Shown: one piece after another, positions 62,367 through 64,000 of the stretch | Layout: every line of letters starts with the position of its first letter | How positions within the stretch are numbered: the first letter of the stretch is position 1 | Assembly: GCF_039539485.1 (NCBI RefSeq) | Contig: NZ_BAABDF010000007.1 | Span: forward strand, 186,001-250,000 | Direction of reading: 5' to 3' | Length of the DNA: 64,000 bases | From: Celeribacter arenosi | GTDB lineage: Bacteria > Pseudomonadota > Alphaproteobacteria > Rhodobacterales > Rhodobacteraceae | Program-made: the position numbers and the translations under genes | The notes under the pieces: generated by a model | What the model was told of the DNA's origin: nothing | The model's database searches: none | The model's input: the letters and a program-made list of their open reading frames with translations, nothing else

Positions 62367-63620
62367 ATGAACGATCTCTTCAATTCCTTCATGAACGGGC
62401 CTGACGAAAAGGGCCGCTTTGGAAACTATGGCGGGCGCTTCGTGTCGGAAACGCTCATGCCGCTCATTCTTTCGCTCGAGGAAGAATACAATCGCGCCAA
62501 AGATGACGCCGATTTCTGGGCGGAAATGGATGATCTGTGGAAGCATTATGTGGGCCGCCCCAGCCCGCTCTACTTTGCCTCCCGCATGACCGAAGAGCTC
62601 GGTGGCGCGAAGATTTACCTCAAGCGCGACGAGTTGAACCACACCGGTGCGCATAAAATCAACAACGTGCTGGGCCAGATCATTCTCGCGCGCCGCATGG
62701 GCAAAACGCGCATCATTGCGGAAACGGGCGCCGGTCAGCATGGCGTGGCGACCGCCACCGTCTGTGCCAAATTCGGGCTGAAATGCGTGGTCTACATGGG
62801 CGCCCATGATGTGGAGCGTCAGCGCCCCAACGTGTTCCGCATGCGCCTGCTCGGCGCCGAAGTTATCCCTGTCACATCCGGGCGTGGTACGCTCAAGGAT
62901 GCGATGAACGACGCGCTTCGCGATTGGGTGACCAATGTGCGCGACACCTTCTACTGCATCGGCACCGTCGCAGGCCCGCACCCCTATCCGGCGATGGTCC
63001 GTGATTTCCAGTCGGTGATCGGCAAAGAAGTTCGCTGGCAGCTGGAGGAACATGAAGGCAAGGGGCGTCTGCCCGACACGCTGATCGCCGCGATTGGCGG
63101 GGGCTCGAACGCCATGGGTCTGTTCCATCCGTTCCTCGACGATAAAAGCGTGAATATCATCGGCGTCGAAGCCGGCGGTAAAGGCGTGAACGAAAAGATG
63201 GAGCACTGCGCCTCCCTTACCGGCGGGCGTCCCGGCGTGCTGCACGGTAACCGCACTTACCTGTTGCAGGACGATGACGGGCAGATCCTCGAAGGGTTTT
63301 CGATCTCTGCAGGGCTGGACTATCCCGGCATCGGGCCGGAGCATGCATGGCTCAACGATACCGGTCGCGCGAAATACGTCTCGATCACCGACAAAGAGGC
63401 GCTGGAGGCGTTCCAGTTCTCCTGTCGCACAGAGGGCATCATTCCCGCGTTGGAGCCATCCCACGCGCTCGCCCATGTCATGAAAATCGCGCCAACCCTG
63501 CCGAACGACCATATTCTCGTGATGAACATGTGTGGACGCGGCGACAAAGACATCTTCGCAGTCGCGCGTCACCTCGGGTTCGACATCGCGGGCGAAGAGG
63601 GCCGCGACAGCACCGATTAA
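62367..63620 (+). CDS. trpB: Tryptophan synthase beta chain TrpB
   Basis: A 417-residue PLP enzyme that joins indole and serine. The PLP lysine is in NHTGAHKINN; AETGAGQHGVATA and the phosphate-binding GGGSNAMG loop are conserved. The ATG at 62367 follows GGGAG. trpA is not adjacent within the window; the gene ends before a terminator and a convergent pth. Confidence 0.97.
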   Translation: MNDLFNSFMNGPDEKGRFGNYGGRFVSETLMPLILSLEEEYNRAKDDADFWAEMDDLWKHYVGRPSPLYFASRMTEELGGAKIYLKRDELNHTGAHKINNVLGQIILARRMGKTRIIAETGAGQHGVATATVCAKFGLKCVVYMGAHDVERQRPNVFRMRLLGAEVIPVTSGRGTLKDAMNDALRDWVTNVRDTFYCIGTVAGPHPYPAMVRDFQSVIGKEVRWQLEEHEGKGRLPDTLIAAIGGGSNAMGLFHPFLDDKSVNIIGVEAGGKGVNEKMEHCASLTGGRPGVLHGNRTYLLQDDDGQILEGFSISAGLDYPGIGPEHAWLNDTGRAKYVSITDKEALEAFQFSCRTEGIIPALEPSHALAHVMKIAPTLPNDHILVMNMCGRGDKDIFAVARHLGFDIAGEEGRDSTD

Positions 63621-63644
63621 TTCGATTGGTCCTATGGGTGTGAG

Positions 63645-63666
63645 CGGGGCCTTTGCGGCCCCGTTT
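63645..63666 (+). terminator. Terminator between trpB and pth
   Basis: CGGGGCC-TTTGC-GGCCCCG is a 7-base stem with a 5-base loop followed by TTTCT. It lies between convergent genes, right next to the pth stop. Confidence 0.8.
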
Positions 63667-64000
63667 CTATGTCCTGAACTTGTCGCGGAGCTTTTCAAAG
63701 GCGCTGCGGGTGTCTTCGACGGCGGCTGGCGTTTGTTCCGCCTTTTTGGGAGTGGCCGGTTTGGTCCCCGTGGACGCGCGCGGTGGATTGACCCGCAAAG
63801 CAACCGCGTTTGAAAACTTGGCAGTGTCACCATCGGCGAGTGACGCAGCCCCGTCAGAACATCCACGGATAACGTCGTCCAACCAATCCGCATCGGATTT
63901 CGCGAAATCGGACAGGACGTATGGCGCAACGCGGTCTTTGTGGCCGGGGTGCCCGATGCCCATTCGGACGCGATCATAATCGACGCCGATGTGTTGATGG
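63667..64000 (-). CDS. pth: Peptidyl-tRNA hydrolase Pth, C-terminal part (cut by window edge)
   Basis: The last 110 residues of a peptidyl-tRNA hydrolase, which frees tRNA from stalled peptides. The reading frame stays open to the right edge; DYDRVRMGIGHPGHKDRV and YVLSDFAKSDADWLDDVI are characteristic. A tail of about 45 residues rich in Pro, Lys and Ala, ending in FEKLRDKFRT, extends past the E. coli length. The catalytic His and the start lie outside the window. Confidence 0.93.
   Translation of the reverse strand, partial: HQHIGVDYDRVRMGIGHPGHKDRVAPYVLSDFAKSDADWLDDVIRGCSDGAASLADGDTAKFSNAVALRVNPPRASTGTKPATPKKAEQTPAAVEDTRSAFEKLRDKFRT

Noticed and set aside
62250..63977. A 575-codon minus-strand frame opposite trpB
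   Set aside because: Composition and lack of motifs mark it as a shadow of trpB; the real minus-strand gene at the right edge is pth in another frame.

Overview
The window is a stretch of chromosome from an alphaproteobacterium, most likely a marine Roseobacter-type member of the Rhodobacteraceae. The reasons are a GC-rich coding style, a class I lysyl-tRNA synthetase, an Irr regulator divergent from fabA-fabB-fabI, a SAM/SAH-type riboswitch ahead of metK, a complex I NDUFS4-like subunit, a CP4-like AroA and the order rpsA-ihfB-lapA-trpF-trpB. Genes are densely packed. There is one tRNA gene. I see no insertion sequence, prophage, integrase or CRISPR array.

Layout. 0-4 kb: a four-gene Anbu operon (permuted ATP-grasp, alpha-E protein, transglutaminase-like protein, Anbu proteasome-like peptidase). 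4.3-8.6 kb (minus): an ABC efflux system of adaptor, FtsX-type permease and LolD-type ATPase, with a palindrome and a TATACT box ahead of it. 8.7-14.4 kb (minus): tamB and tamA. 14.6-21.3 kb: PhnA-like protein, cold-shock protein, small proteins, DUF302 protein, ettA, nadD, a Tat-exported PBP4-type dacB and a TerB-like protein. 21.7-30.4 kb: lysK, a DUF4864 protein, a large beta-helix protein, a PNPOx-fold protein, a monooxygenase/rhodanese pair, a small lipoprotein and uvrB. 30.4-31.3 kb: a candidate structured small RNA, the NDUFS4-like gene and tRNA-Arg(UCU). 31.4-35.9 kb (minus): a drug-efflux-like MFS transporter, three alpha/beta hydrolases and a haloacid dehalogenase. 36-38.8 kb: a degenerate M50-like membrane protein, a cysteine-rich membrane protein and a Hint-domain protein. 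39.2-42.5 kb: fabI-fabB-fabA with divergent irr. 42.6-47.4 kb: tag, a flavin oxidoreductase, a cysteine-cluster protein, a SlyD-like isomerase, a glycosyltransferase-like protein and miaB. 47.8-54 kb: phoH-ybeY-corC-lnt, then riboswitch-metK and trmB. 54-64 kb: an amidohydrolase, aroA, cmk, a BLUF photoreceptor, a nitroreductase, rpsA, ihfB, lapA, trpF, trpB and the C-terminal part of pth, which runs off the right edge.

Most of this is housekeeping: envelope assembly (tamAB, lnt, dacB), translation and RNA maturation (lysK, ettA, miaB, ybeY, trmB, rpsA), unsaturated fatty-acid synthesis under an iron regulator, and repair (uvrB, tag). The parts most worth a second look are the Anbu operon, a predicted RNA of about 130 nt with a long stem, an anti-Shine-Dalgarno-like linker and a strong terminator (about 30.64-30.77 kb), a BLUF blue-light sensor with all key residues placed between cmk and rpsA, a membrane protein that keeps the site-2 protease frame but has lost its metal and acid residues, and a protein with two CxxCxxC clusters. 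I found no clear defence or mobile system. All assignments come from reading the sequence; no database search was run.
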